Part shown: one piece after another, positions 48,801 through 61,989 of the stretch
Numbering within the stretch: position 1 is the stretch's first letter
How the letters are laid out: each line of letters begins with the position of its first letter
NCBI GenBank assembly: GCA_013397435.1
Contig: VZRG01000351.1
Span: forward strand, 186,001 to 250,000
Source of the DNA: Erythrocercus mccallii
Lineage: Eukaryota; Chordata; Aves; Passeriformes; Dicruridae
Reading direction: 5' to 3'
DNA: 64,000 nt
Translations under genes and position numbers: made by a program
Notes under the pieces: generated by a model
The model's input: only the letters and a program-made list of their open reading frames with translations
What the model was told of the DNA's origin: nothing
Databases searched by the model: none

Positions 48801-51800
48801 TTGTGTCTAATAAAGGTTTAAACTTCTGGGATTTGGCTGGTTTTGGGGGGTTTTTTAAGAGTGAGTGCTTGTTGATAGATGTTTGGGTGTCTCTGAATGA
48901 TCAGACTTTAATTACTTAGTATGTGCAGTGGGTCATACAAATAAATACCTTTGACTTCCTGACTCATTTATTCCAGTAAAACAGGCTTGAAGTTTGTAAT
49001 TAATACAGGATGCCACTGTCATGTCTCCATCCCTCAGAGAGGACTCTATAAACATTGTGCCATTATTTCTTCATTATTTCCTTCATCCTAGCACTCCTCC
49101 TCTCACAGCTCAGCTGCCAATCCCTGGGTTACCCCCCTATTCTTACTCTTAGGAGCCTCAACCATGTCTGCTCTCCCTAGGCAAGAAGCTGCTCAACCCT
49201 GTTATCTGTTACTGAAGTGAAAATCAGTCCTTATGTTAAAACTCAGAGTCTTCACTTTTGCTTATATAAACCTGAGACAACACAAAATGAAGCCTGAGGG
49301 CCTTTTTATAGCTCAGAGTGTTCATATTCTTGCCTTCAAGACTCTGGTTTACAGCTAGGGTATAATTGTTACAATGCAACTCTACCCCTCCCTTTTGGCC
49401 CCAGCAGCCACTGCATCATCTCCAATCCTTTATACAGCACTCTGCTAGGTTGTCTTTTGTGTAGACACCTTCCTTGGAAAGACTCTCTGTACATGCCAAG
49501 CTTCTAGGCATCCATTCTCTCAATTTACTACTCCCTGTCACAGATTCCAGCCAAATATAGAGCCAAAGCACTTCACCCAGTATTGAAATGGCAGAAGGTA
49601 TATAAGTCACAGATAAGGAAACATCTTCCCATCACAGAGAAGACTCAGTGGTGTAATAGTTTACCTAACCAGACTGAGAAATCTCTGTTGTTGGACAGAG
49701 GAAAGAGATGGCAGGGGCTTCTGGTGAGTTATCAGGTGAGGAGCAAGTTATCTGCAGTGGATTACGTTCTGGGAGAATAAATGTTCTACAGACCTTTCCA
49801 GACATAGTTCCTGATCTTGCAATAAAAGTACCAATATCTGAGTTCTGTTCAAGCAGCCACTTAAAAGCTGTGGTCAAATTGCTCTAGAGCTAAGCACTTG
49901 GTAGTTGTTTAACAAAAGAAGTATGTTGCCACCACCTATGGCCTGGTTCCAGGTTGCCTTTTCAACACCAGCCTTTTCCCAGATCCCTTCCCCTGCTTTA
50001 TAGTGCCTGCTATGACTGCAAATATGACAGGAGAAATAGCAGGAATATTTGCCATAACACTTGGAATGGATGATACTCCTTTCAAGTCAGTGAGACAATT
50101 CAGAGTAGCAAAGGTAAGGACATAATTTCTGTGAAATATTAAGTGTAATAACGATGATGATTTGAGGGATTGTGGAGACTCAACACTTAAAAAGATGTAA
50201 TAAGGAATTACAAATCAACCACATTGAAGGTAAACTTCAATAAGGGAAATAGCATTGAAGATTCTGAAGGTACACAAATTAAAAAAAAAACCTTCAGTAA
50301 AAAAATCATTTTCATTGCCATATAAAATATATTTGGCAGCATTCAGATTTCTCAGGAAAATTCCAAATGCAATTTGTGAAATTAAAACGAAGGGTGCTAA
50401 ACAAAAGCACCAAGTGGGGAGTCTCCTGTTACTGATGAGATCACCAGGGAAACATTCATTCCCAGAAAGAAATGATCAGTATCTCACTGGAGCAAAGGTA
50501 AACAAAGATGAGGTGATAGAAATTCTTGATTCAAGATGTTTAAACTCCCCTGACATATCCAATAAAGTAAGAATGCAATGCAGCTGACTTGAATTAGTTG
50601 CAACTGGTGAAGTTCTTCAGTTGGTCCATTTCTGCCAGATGGATTCCAAACTTTGAAAACTATCAAAATATAGAATGGATAAAGTCCATCAAGTCTTACA
50701 GAACACAGGAAGCCACTACAAAAAATACAGTTGTTAATTACAGAGGAATTAGTCATATTTTAAATAAGCAGAAACAGAGTGATTAATTCAGTGCATAAAT
50801 GAGTTTTTTGTGTTGGTAAACAAACAAGGAATTACCAAGCAAAATAAACAGGGCCATCTTTCAGTATTCAAATAGAAAATTACATAATCAGAAAAAAATC
50901 AGTCTGTACTACTCCTGTAGACGGTGTAAAGGGAAAGTAATAGAATTTAGCAGCTACCAATAGTAGCTCCACCTATATTTTTCTAATAAAAGGCACATCT
51001 CACTCATTTTAACTATTGTTAATCTCTTTTTTTATAGGTACAGTTATAACAATCTGAGTATCTCCAAAAATAATAAACATACAGGATATAGCTTTGATAC
51101 AATTAAACATAAAAGATTTGTCACGGTATGATGACAAAAAATTAGCAACAGGAACTTTAATAACACCCCTGAATTCTTTGGATCTTGCATCAACAGCAAA
51201 GGATGTTGTGACGTGTTTGTTATGATGTAATTCTAGGAATAAAGACTGGCTGGTCAAGGTGTCAGCTGGTAATTAACTATAAGCACATGACAAATCTTTA
51301 ATAAAAGCTATTCCTATGGATGACCAGTTTTCATGCAAAAGGAAACAAGCTCACAGTCATAAAGCAAACATACAATACCATAATAAAAATGGGTATTTTA
51401 TGTAATTCTCTTACATATGCCATATCATGTTAAAATACATATGCTATATTATGTTAAAAGCAAACTGGTGATTGTTAGAATGTGTAATAACCTACAGAGT
51501 CATTAGGTTTAATTTTAGTAATGTCAGGTATGAAGCAAATTTACTAAATAGATGCTGAAAGTAAGCCTTGGTAATATGAGATGCAGAGCCTGAGCTAGCA
51601 ACAGTGAAATGAGAGTCTTGCACCCCACTGCTTGGTGTCTGAGAAAACAAGGCTTACACAATCACCAGCCATTATTCCGTGTCCCTGCCACTCCACATCT
51701 AATAATACTTGAATGGGCTGGCCAAGTCTTTAATTTGAATTGCAAAATAATTCATATTGGATGAGTCTAAGTGCTGAAGAATCCAAAGTTAAATTAATTT

Positions 51801-54459
51801 TAACTATTTGTGTCACAAAATTATTTGGATTGGATAAGATGTCAAGAGGATGTCAAGAGGTCATCTGGTTCCACTGATGAAGTGTTAATGAGTAAATGCA
51901 TTTTTACAAAGTTTCAAAAAAAAATTCCATTAACATACATATTTATAAGCAGAGCTTATGCTTTGTATCAGCTGACTGACCAACTAAGACACATATATCT
52001 GTATTAACATAGCTCTAGGTGAGTCACAGCACATTCCTATGCTTACAGAGATGGGATGGCACTCTAGGGAGTGCTGGGTGAGTTAGGACATAGAATTGAG
52101 GCTACAGAACATAAATTTGTAAGAAAATAGCTTTGAACATTCTATTGCTCATAGAACTAAATTGTTTGCCTGAGGCATAAATGTAAGAACTGAAAATAGT
52201 AAGACTTATTAAATGAGCTACAGAACAGTAGCATAACATCTGATATAGGTAACCTTCCAATTTCAGTTTAAAAGGCCATGTTTCATTTACTTTATACAAT
52301 AATGATATGAACATTGTTTTTATTCTGAAAGGCCCACAATCAGAAGGTGAATTTTTGTGCAGTTTGAGATACTGCTTGAGGGAAAAAATATTTATTTCTA
52401 AAAAGGAAAGCTTCTTATCATTTGCAGGGTTGATTTTCTTTCAGATAATGTATTCACCAGCAATTACATGAAAGTAATAAAGACTCAAAGAAACAACTAC
52501 CCTCTACAAATGCTGAACATTATTTAAACTTCTGACCAAGACTCCTTTCCCTCCTTCACCACTTTCATTTAAATCACAAATTATAGCTTTGTATGGTCTC
52601 TCCCAGACTTTATTACTCTTCAAAATCTGATCATCTGAATTTGAGGAGGGTTTTTATCCATCTGTTGGGAAGCATGGAGGCTCCTCAGCAGATCTGTACT
52701 TCTTTTTAGCAGGACTGTCCTGCTTTCCAAGGCATTGGGATCACATGGTAATTTATCTGAAGATGGAACCAGATGAAGATACCATCTGTTTCTTCCGTAC
52801 TGTGTAACTGGATCAGACTCAAGTATGTAGCAGCTGTGGGTGTAACTATCTCTATAGACAGCAGCTGATGCTATCCAGTACTTCTCCAGAAAAGTTTAAT
52901 CAGGATGGGAACTTCTTTGGTAAGTCAAGTTAAATGTCAGGCCTTTTACTGGTGCACACAAGAGAACTGGTGCACACAAGAGAATCTCCTAGATTCAGGT
53001 GTCTCCACTCGGGAGAAAGTCTTTGACTGCAAAATCAGCAGCATTGCTGTGACCTTTCCCTCCAGAATATGAGTTTGTGCTGTTGTGTGGAGTGTTTCCA
53101 CAGTAATTTGGAGAATTTTGTTTCAAGAATTTCTCACTAGTGTATTTCTTTGCCCAGCAGGCTGTCCTCTGTCTTGAACTGTCTCTAATCTCACTGGATC
53201 CCAAAATGCTGCAACACATATCTTCCAAACTATTACTGCTACCAGTAGTTATTTCTGCTGAAAAGCTGGTAAGGTTTAAATTTTACTCTAACCTGCTAAC
53301 TTGTTTTTTACAAGGTGACAGAATTTCCAAATGCTTAGGAAAATAGCTGTGTTTATAGAAGTCAAGTATTTTTGATATAGACTGCCAGTACTGGTGTTTA
53401 CTTTCTGTTTTAGCTTCTGTCCCAACTCTGCCTGTTTTAGCATGCTCTGTTGCTCTTGTGGTAACCAAACCCAAATTTTCTAAGACATTCCTCGTCAAAG
53501 GCTTTAAGTATGTCTATACTGCAATCAGAGCTGTGACTTATCCCTGTACAGACTTATACAAGGCAGCTTCCAGAGACGCATGTTGGATATTTAGAAGAGT
53601 AAAGCTGAAATAGCAGGGACATTACATATAGGCTGGAGACACTCTAGCTTCTGTGGTGAGGCTAGAAAGTGACTTAAAAGGCATTGGACATCCTTGAGAG
53701 GGTGAACAAATAAGAAAGATCACTGATTATTCTTGGTCTCCTTGGCCTCCCCTGACCTGTATGAAAGCTGGGCAGAATGATACACATCATAATAGCTTGG
53801 GGGAAAAAAATACAGTGTTCTTATAAATATAAATCACAATTCATAATTTATACTTCTTAGAATTGTAAACAAAACAAAGAAAGCAATAAAGATTAATGGA
53901 ACAGGAAAAGACAAATTCCCTGTCATTTCCTGAAGGTATTGCCTTGATTGACATCAAATTCCTTGTCTGGTAAGACAGCTTTGAAGTCACAAACATTGCA
54001 AACAAATCCTGATGCTTTCTTAGATCAGTGCAGATTTTTGTCATGTTAATACATTAAATTTACCTGGTTTGAGCTAAGACCTTTTGAGTGTTGGCTAGAA
54101 AGATCACACCCCGTAAATGTCACACTTACCCTGTAATCATGTAATTGAGGCATTTATTTCCATTACTCAATATATTCTTGGCCTTTTAGAGAAAAGTATT
54201 TAGAAATGTTACAATCCAAACTGTGACCCAAGGACAGCATTGGCTGTGTTTACAATAGTCTGTTAGGCTCATCTCAGCCAACATATATGCAATGACATAA
54301 ACCCTGCAGAATCTTGCACAGGTCGGATGGCCCGGAAATATACTGGAAATAGAAGTGACTCATCAGTGCTCAGTTTTCCTCCACCACACCAGAGAAAAAA
54401 ATAGCTTAAACATTTATGGGATATGCCATGGAATACACATGAGAAAGAGAAGAGGTAGT
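45895..54459. other. Intergenic region between LTR copies
   Basis: About 8.6 kb. Only a CR1 3' fragment (47590-47695) is recognised. A short open segment with splice-like flanks lies at 50004-50113. All other ORFs are short and without protein-like signatures. Confidence 0.65.
47590..47695 (+). mobile_element. CR1 LINE, 3' end fragment (plus orientation)
   Basis: GCAACCTGGTCTAGAGGAAG, GTGTCTGTGTCCACAGCAG and CTTGAAGGTTCTTTCCAACT are characteristic of the terminal approximately 100 bp of CR1. The terminal octamer repeats are replaced by a C-rich/A-rich stretch. Confidence 0.82.
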
Positions 54460-55547
54460 AGTGAGCTGATCTTAGCTGCCAGGTGGCCACCACAGCTGCT
54501 CTATCACTGCCCTCCTCACACTGATGGAAGGGAAGAAAATAGGATGAAAGACTTGGGGGTCAAGGTATAGAGAGGGAGAGATCACTCACCCATTACCACT
54601 ATAGATAAAACAGATTCAGCTTGGGAAGATTAATTTAATTTATTGCCAAACAGATGATAGCAGGAAATAAAAAATAAGAACAAAACTAACCTCTCCCTCA
54701 CCTCTCCTTAATTATTGGGGTCAACTTCACTCTGATTCTTTTCTACCTCTTTCCCTTCAGCAGCACTGGGGAACAGGGAATGGGTCTGCAGTCAGTTCAA
54801 CACATTCTGCTTTGCCACTTCTTCCTCCTGACACTCCTCCCCTACTCCAGTGTGGGGTCCCTCCCATGGGAGAAAGTCCTTTATGACATTCTCTAACATT
54901 AATCATTCCCACAGGCTGTAGGTCTTGAACTGCCCCAGTGTGGTTCCCTCCCACTGGGTGCAGTATTTCAGGAATCACTGGGTTCTCCATGGCTCCAGCC
55001 TGGGCTCTCCCGTGTGGACACAAGTCCTGCCAGCAAACCTGCTTCAGTGTGGGCTCCTCTGTCCATGTGTCTGTAGGTTCATCCAGAACCTGCTCCACTG
55101 TGGACCTCCCATAGGGGTTACAGCCTCTTTTGGGCACCCACATGCTCCAGCGTGGGATCCTCCACAGAAGGTAGGTGGGTCTCTGATCCACAATGGATCT
55201 CCGTGGGCTACAGGGGCACAGCTGTCTCACCACAGGCTGTAGGGGAATCATTTCTCTAATGCCTGGAGCACCTCCTGCCCCTTCTTCACTGGCCTTGGAG
55301 TCTGCAGAGCTTTTTCTCTCTCCTCTTCTCTCTCCTCTCATGGGCTGCTGTTGCTGTTGCATAGTTTTATCCCTTCTCAAATACATTATCCCAGAGGTGC
55401 TGCCACTGTCTCTGATGGGCTTAGTCTGGGTCTATCCCAGAGCCACCTGGCACTTGCTCCATCAGACACAGGGGAAGCTTCTCACTGAGGCCAACGCCTG
55501 CAGCACTCCCACTACCAAACCCCATATAAACCCAATATAGAGGCCAA
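54460..55547 (-). mobile_element. ERV LTR (songbird-type, long U3 with degenerate internal repeats)
   Basis: The copy is related to the LTR at 58290-59673: both contain CACAGGCTG.AGGG, CCTGCCCCTTCTTCACTG-like, GGCACAGCTG and TATCACAGAGG/TATCCCAGAGG phrases in the same order. The sense strand is minus, because the poly(A) signal AATAAA reads on that strand (complement of 54639-54644). Between about 54840 and 55200 it holds degenerate units of the type CTCCAGTGTGGG...CCTCCCATGGG. No TG..CA ends with target duplication could be fixed, so the boundaries are approximate. Confidence 0.72.
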
Positions 55548-58284
55548 AAGCAAAGTGGTCTTGCATACACTCTTTTAATCCAAAAGACAATCCAGAATTC
55601 TTCAGATAAATCTTTTTCCATACATTCAAATCATTTTAGCACAGGGCTGGTATGATCTTGCAGACAGAGAGACTTCTCTCAGTGTATCAGGGATGGAGGT
55701 GACACCTTCAAAATATCTGAACTGTTCTTTTGTCATACACTCCACTGATTAACCAGAAGGCAGACTGTATTAACTGCCATAGGAGCTGTAATTTCCATTT
55801 TTAAGATTTGTGTAGTTATTTTGTGTGTTGTAACTTGATGGTTACTCTGTGGCTTGTGGCTACCCTTCCTAGTTCCGAATGTTCTTGATTGAGTTGAACT
55901 GTAGATGTGGCTAAACATATTGCTTCCTCTTTTCTTGAGTAATCTCTTTCAACACTCCACTACAGCCTTGATATTACTGCAGAGATCAATACACTGTATT
56001 CAGAGCCAAGCAGGCATCTTCTCTATAGAGAAATATTTTGAGATTCCTCAGGAATTACTTATGACCACAGTTTTTCACTCTTGTCCTCTAAGAAAAAAAG
56101 ACTTCTGGAAAATGTTTTGATAAAATGATCTTTTTTTAATAACAAGATATTAAGCATAAGAAAAAGTATTTTTTATTGTCTGAAATATTCCTTGTATTTT
56201 TACACCTAAGACAAAAGAAAATTTTTCAAAGAAAATTTTGTATTTATCAAAGTTCCAAATTGTTCTTTCTGTCATCAGGATAATTTTCCATATCACCATG
56301 TACTTGCATAGACCATGTAGGAACAATGTTCCTGTTAAACAAACAAGTTGACAAATTGCTTTGCAAACCACTTAAAGAGCTGAAAGAACCACCACTCCCA
56401 AATCATCCAGCTTCCAAAAAAGGAGTGTTCCAATATTCTCTCTTGCTGAAAAATGTTTTCTATCTACCACAAAGACTACTGATATCTTTAATGCAATTTA
56501 GTAAAATTCTTATTACTTAGAGTAAAAAGTAGTTAAATGGCATTTTTAAGTTGGTAACTTTGGGTTTTGCATCATCTGATCTTACAAAGAGGGATTCTTG
56601 ATTATTATCAACATTATATTAAGTTAATTCTGCCTTTTATTTGAACAGACAAACTGACTTTGCCAGTGTACTTATTTGTTTGGCTTGGAAGGGAGAAGAT
56701 TAACTTTCATGAAACATTGTTTTAAAGGAAAGGAATTGATTTACACCTAAACTACCGTGCCCTCTAAGCAGTAAGCAAGAGATTACATTACATGTTCATT
56801 TCATCACACATTTGTAAAGCTTACCATACAGTAATAACTCCACATGTTCTACAACTGCAGTAAGACTTGCTTGCAGAAAGTTCTTTAGTTTAGAGCCAGC
56901 ATAAATACTCAAAGTATACAGTTGTCCTCCATAAATGGATGGGCTATCACACGCACTGTAGTTTTACTGGTTCTCTGCTATTCCTTTTCTTTGGAAACTA
57001 CTTGAAATATTTTCTATCAAAGTTGTTAGGGATGGGCACTTCCAGAATCTCAAGTGCAGATACAACTATTACTACAAAGTATGCTTTGGGGTGGGTGTTT
57101 CTTGCTACTAAGCAAGAAATTGCTACTAAGATGTCACAAAGCCAACAGTGCAGCCACAGTCCAGCCAGTTTCTTGTTTCACTTCACACAAGCAAAATCAC
57201 AATTAAAATTTTTGCCAGAATAAAAAAAGAACTCCAACCAACAAAAAATAAATGTTGCTATTTGGCTTGCCCACACTAAAATTTGAATCATACTGTCAAC
57301 AGAAAACTAATAAAAATGCTTGTTCAGCATAGCTATGTTAAGCACAATACTTAATAGCAATTTCAGGACACCTAAACATAATCCTGATGCTACAGTTCTT
57401 TAAAGCACACTGTTGAATTACCTCCCCCTTTAATCCCAGTTGTCAAAAGAATTTGCATTAACTGAGTTAACTGGTTAACTGAGACTCTATAGTCTTGTAT
57501 TCAGGCAGAAATCACTTTTCCACAGTAGGTGCTTGGAATTCATCAAACCTTAAACCAAGCTCCCCAGATGAGGCCTGGTTTCTCATGAACATTTTGTACT
57601 AAAGCTACTTTATCCAAGGTGTTCAAGGATTCAGATCCAGATGGGTATAATTTCAATTTAGCCTGCAGCATGCTGCAAGAGTCTCAGACTAGGTGCTGGA
57701 ATATTTCACTTACAGTAATATTTCTGTTCCTGTTCACAACATCAGCATGCAAAAGGCAATTTAGGCAGCATCAGATGACATCACTTTGCCAGGGTTCAGG
57801 TTATTCAAACTTTTTACACCCGGCAATTATTAATCTACCTCACACACGAGCCAGTAAATGTATATTTGCAGTTCCATGAGATTTCATCCCATCACCAGCT
57901 CAGTTCTGCATTTATTACATATGGATCTGTCTAGGCAGGTCACCTTTTCTGCCAAATTTGGATTCTTTAGTTTCCCTGTTCTCCCAACACCAGCCTGAAC
58001 TGAGATCACACTGATAGAACCAGCAAATAGAGGCTCAGGGAAATGATACTGCTCAGCAGAAAAAGGAAAAAAGTCCTGGAAATTTGCAAACCTACCCTTT
58101 GCTGGATTACTGGTTCATTATTTTATGAAATGTCACTGCTTGGACACTGCCCAGGGACAGCAATGACTCAAAGTACTCCATGCCTTATAAGTTCTGGCAC
58201 TTGACCCAGTTCTTACAAAGAAATAGGACATCAGTTGAATTCCTAACTTTGCATTTCAGCTCACTAGTGACAGCACTCTTGTGG
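55548..58284. other. Intergenic region between two LTR copies
   Basis: 2.7 kb of AT-rich sequence; no gene or repeat recognised. Confidence 0.65.
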
Positions 58285-59678
58285 CCCTCTGTCATGGTTT
58301 GACACTGGCCGAACACCAGGCACCCAGGAGAGCTGCTCGCTCACCCTCCCCTGCCACAGCTGGACAGAGGAGGGAAAAATTCANNNNNNNNNNNNNNNNN
58401 NNNNNNNNNNNNNNNNNNNNNNNNNNNNNNNNNNNNNNNNNNNNNNNNNNNNNNNNNNNNNNNNNNNNNNNNNNNNNNNNNNNNNNNNNNNNNNNNNNNN
58501 NNNNNNNNNNNNNNNNNNNNNNNNNNNNNNNNNNNNNNNNNNNNNNNNNNNNNNNNNNNNNNNNNNNNNNNNNNNNNNNNNNNNNNNNNNNNNNNNNNNN
58601 NNNNNNNNNNNNNNNNNNNNNNNNNNNNNNNNNNNNNNNNNNNNNNNNNNNNNNNNNNNNNNNNNNNNNNNNNNNNNNNNNNNNNNNNNNNNNNNNNNNN
58701 NNNNNNNNNNNNNNNNNNNNNNNNNNNNNNNNNNNNNNNNNNNNNNNNNNNNNNNNNNNNNNNNNNNNNNNNNNNNNNNNNNNNNNNNNNNNNNNNNNNN
58801 NNNNNNNNNNNNNNNNNNNNNNNNNNNNNNNNNNNNNNNNNNNNNNNNNNNNNNNNNNNNNNNNNNNNNNNNNNNNNNNNNNNNNNNNNNNNNNNNNNNN
58901 NNNNNNNNNNNNNNNNNNNNNNNNNNNNNNNNNNNNNNNNNNNNNNNNNNNNNNNNNNNNNNNNNNNNNNNNNNNNNNNNNNNNNNNNNNNNNNNNNNNN
59001 NNNNNNNNNNNNNNNNNNNNNNNNNNNNNNNNNNNNNNNNNNNNNNNNNNNNNNNNNNNNNNNNNNNNNNNNNNNNNNNNNNNNNNNNNNNNNNNNNNNN
59101 NNNNNNNNNNNNNNNNNNNNNNNNNNNNNNNNNNNNNNNNNNNNNNNNNNNNNNNNNNNNNNNNNNNNNNNNNNNNNNNNNNNNNNNNNNNNNNNNNNNN
59201 NNNNNNNNNNNNNNNNNNNNNNNNNNNNNNNNNNNNNNNNNNNNNNNGGGCTGTGGGTGGATCTCTGCATCCCCCGTGGATCCCCACAGGCTGCAGGGGC
59301 ACAGCTGCTTCACCATGGTCATCCCCATGGCCTGCAGAGGAATCTTGGCTCCAGGGCCTGAAGCAGCTCCTGCCCCTGCTTCTCCACTGACCTTGGTGTT
59401 GCCGTGTTGTTTCCCTCACATGTTCTCACCTCCTCCTCTTCTCTGGCTAGGAAAAACCTGCACATGCCCAACTTTGTTTTGCTTTCTTCTTTAATCTCTT
59501 ATCACAGAGGCGTTACCACCATCTCTGATTGGCCCAGGCAAGGCCAGCAGCGTGTCCATCCTCAGAGCCATCAGGGATTGGTTCTGCCAGACATGTGAGA
59601 AGCTTCTGTGAACCTTCTGAGAACCTCTGTGGTCCCCCCACAACCAAAAACTAGGCCATGCAAAACCAACACACCCTC
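58285..59678 (-). mobile_element. ERV LTR with 5-bp target-site duplication, interrupted by assembly gap
   Basis: The element begins TGTCATGGTTTGACACTGG at 58290 and ends GCAAAACCAACACA at 59673, with TG...CA termini. It is flanked by perfect CCCTC direct repeats at 58285-58289 and 59674-59678. The N run 58384-59247 is entirely inside it. Similarity to the 54460-55547 copy, whose poly(A) signal is on the minus strand, sets the sense orientation as minus. No internal gag/pol/env sequence is visible in the resolved parts, but the gap could hide some. Confidence 0.8.
58384..59247. other. Assembly gap (864 N)
   Basis: An unresolved run of N. The true length is unknown; from the related copy at 54460-55547 the missing part would be mostly repeated LTR U3 sequence. 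Confidence 0.99.
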
Positions 59679-60362
59679 AAAAAGCTTTGGCTCTATAAAT
59701 ATAAACCAGCTTATTGCTACTTCCAACAGCCCTCCTGGTAAGGTAACCAGGCCTCTCAGGTGTGCTGTTTCCATGACAGTGACAGGATCCCCAGGTGTTG
59801 AAGTGTCATGCCGTCAGCAGCAGCATGGTGGCAGGTCTCTTCTCTCCAGAAAGCTTTGGGTTTGTTTCAGAGACACTTGCTAGCAGTTCTTTCAGTTGCT
59901 GCAAAATTGTCATCTTTTTAAGACATGTGAATCAACAACTCAGGTGGACTGAGTGCTGCCTAAGCCACTTCTTTTTAGTCATGAATGGTCCAGTACACCC
60001 CACCACAAACAGCAGGCAATCTAGGTCTTTTAAAATGCAATTTTAATTTTTTGTTGGTTTATTCAGGAACAGTCAGTGATATATTTCCTTTAACTACCCT
60101 TAAACTTTCCTTTTCCTTCCCTGTAGTAATACACCCCCCCACTTCTGTGGTGGGTCTTTCTGTATAAGGAAATGGCTTTCAGTTCCTGCTTGACTTATTA
60201 GGAAATGTAACTAGAAAGTTCTGTGTTCTTCTCTTTGTAATTGGCTCAGAGCCAATAGAGAAGCACCTGTTGGCCTCTGTCATTGTCTCTCAAAACCTAT
60301 AGCCCTTGTCATTGGCTGATTGGCTGATTCCTCTCCAAGGATTTTGTTTAAGAGAATAACAT

Positions 60363-60545
60363 AATCACAGAATAATTAGGGTTGGAAGGGACTTCTGGAC
60401 ATCATCTAGGCAAAACCCCCTGCCAAGACAGGGCCACATACAGCAGGTGACAAGCAACACATCCAGGTGAATTTTGAATGTCTCCATAGTGGGAGACTCC
60501 ACCATCACCCTGAATACTTAACAGAAAGACACTGTATTTTCTCCA
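60363..60545 (-). mobile_element. CR1 LINE, 3' end fragment (minus orientation)
   Basis: AATCACAGAATAATTAGGGT, TTGGAAGGGACTTCTGGACA, CCCCCTGCCAAGACAGGGCC and CATCCAGGTGAATTTTGAAT are antisense CR1 3'UTR landmarks of the subfamily with a CTGCCAAGGCAGGG motif. Confidence 0.88.
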
Positions 60546-61009
60546 CCAATGTATTCTTTGCTTGCTTGCTCGGCCACCTCTGGATGGGGTATAATCAAAT
60601 CTTTTTCACATCATTTCACAGATGCTTTGATCTGATGCCTCCATTTACAGTATGAGGAGAGAATTCTGCAATCTAAGATGTACAGAATATGTCACTCTTA
60701 ACCTTAAGAACAGAGATATGGTACATCTTCGGGATGCTGAGCCATAATTCCCCCCTTTTTTTGTAACAGCTAGGACTTTCAGACACAATTTCCATTCTCC
60801 TGCACACACGAGGTTGCTTGGGTAATGTCCAGAGAATATTTGGACTGCCAGAGGCCTTTCTCAAATACTTCAGCCTCCAAGGACAGGATGCTAGTTAATA
60901 CAGTAACTTTAGAAAAAGGTTGTAACTCACTCTGGCTTTCCTGGCAAATTCTAATGAAAATTTTTTATTTCCTCAGTGCTTCCTCTAATTTGGAGCAGGA
61001 CAATCATAT

Positions 61010-61605
61010 CATCGATATGATTTGGTCCAGCTGAGATGAAGTTAATTTTGCTTACAGCAGCACTCACAGACCTGTGCTTTGCACTGGTAGCTAGAGGAGT
61101 TGATAACACTCCAGTGTTTGGCTTCTGCTGTACAGCACTGGCACAGCACCAGCACCTTCTTCCCAACATTCTGCTCCCCCACCAATAGGGTGGGGTTGAG
61201 CAAAACCTTGGAAGGAGACACAAATAGGCCAGCTGACCCAAACAGACCTAAGGGGTATTTCATACCATATGATATATAAATATCATAAAACATAAAAGCT
61301 ATAAAAGCTAGCAAAGGGAAGTGGCATCTCTTATTTTTGTTTGCCTTACAGAGAAATGGCTACTTTTGCTGAAGTCCTGTTTCCCAGGAAGTGGCCTGAC
61401 ATCACTTGCTGATGTGACATAGTGAATAAAATCTTAGTCTTTTTCCTTGGCTTGAGTGTATGCAACCTTTTGCTTTTGCTTTAGTAAAATGCTCTCAACC
61501 CAGAAATTGTCTTCCATCTTATTCTTTGTCCCCTGTCCAGCTGAGGAGGGGGAGTGATAAAGTAATTGGTGGCTGCCTGACACCCAACCAAGGTCAGGCC
61601 ACCGC
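61010..61605 (+). mobile_element. ERV LTR, degraded, third family
   Basis: It resembles a widespread avian LTR in plus orientation: AGCTGAGATGAAGTTAATTT near the 5' side, CAGCTGACCCAAACAGACC and GGGGTATTTCATACCATATG in U3, TTCCCAGGAAGTGGCCTGAC, a poly(A) signal AATAAA at 61425-61430, and a TTTTGCTTTAGTAAAATGC to CTCAACCCA segment near the 3' end. The boundaries are eroded and no target duplication was found. Confidence 0.68.
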
Positions 61606-61989
61606 AGTGAGACAGTGGCCGTTTTATATCATGCATGCTATCATTATACTGGTTATTAAGTAGCAAGCTCCCCTGCAGGACACTGACTTTGTCAGCTGCT
61701 TATCTCTTTATTTTGCAAAGTTTGGGGCCATGTTAATAGAACAATGACTGTGCTTTGCCTTTACATTAATGGCTTTGCCATGCTGGGAGAGCTATCTTGT
61801 GGAGATGATGAGGGAATACACCTCCCTTTCTCTGCCCATGATTGATGTGGATGGTTTTATTATGTGGATGCAGTCACATACAGTGAGCTGTTTAATACTA
61901 ATAATTAATACTGCTAGCATATTATGGGATTTGTGTAATCTGGTGTCGTCCTGATGTAAAGAAAACAAAAGATGCAACATTTACATGTG

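Noticed and set aside
58281..59419. Long ORFs on both strands (309-375 codons)
   Set aside because: They are mostly unknown residues read across the N gap; the resolved ends are LTR sequence.
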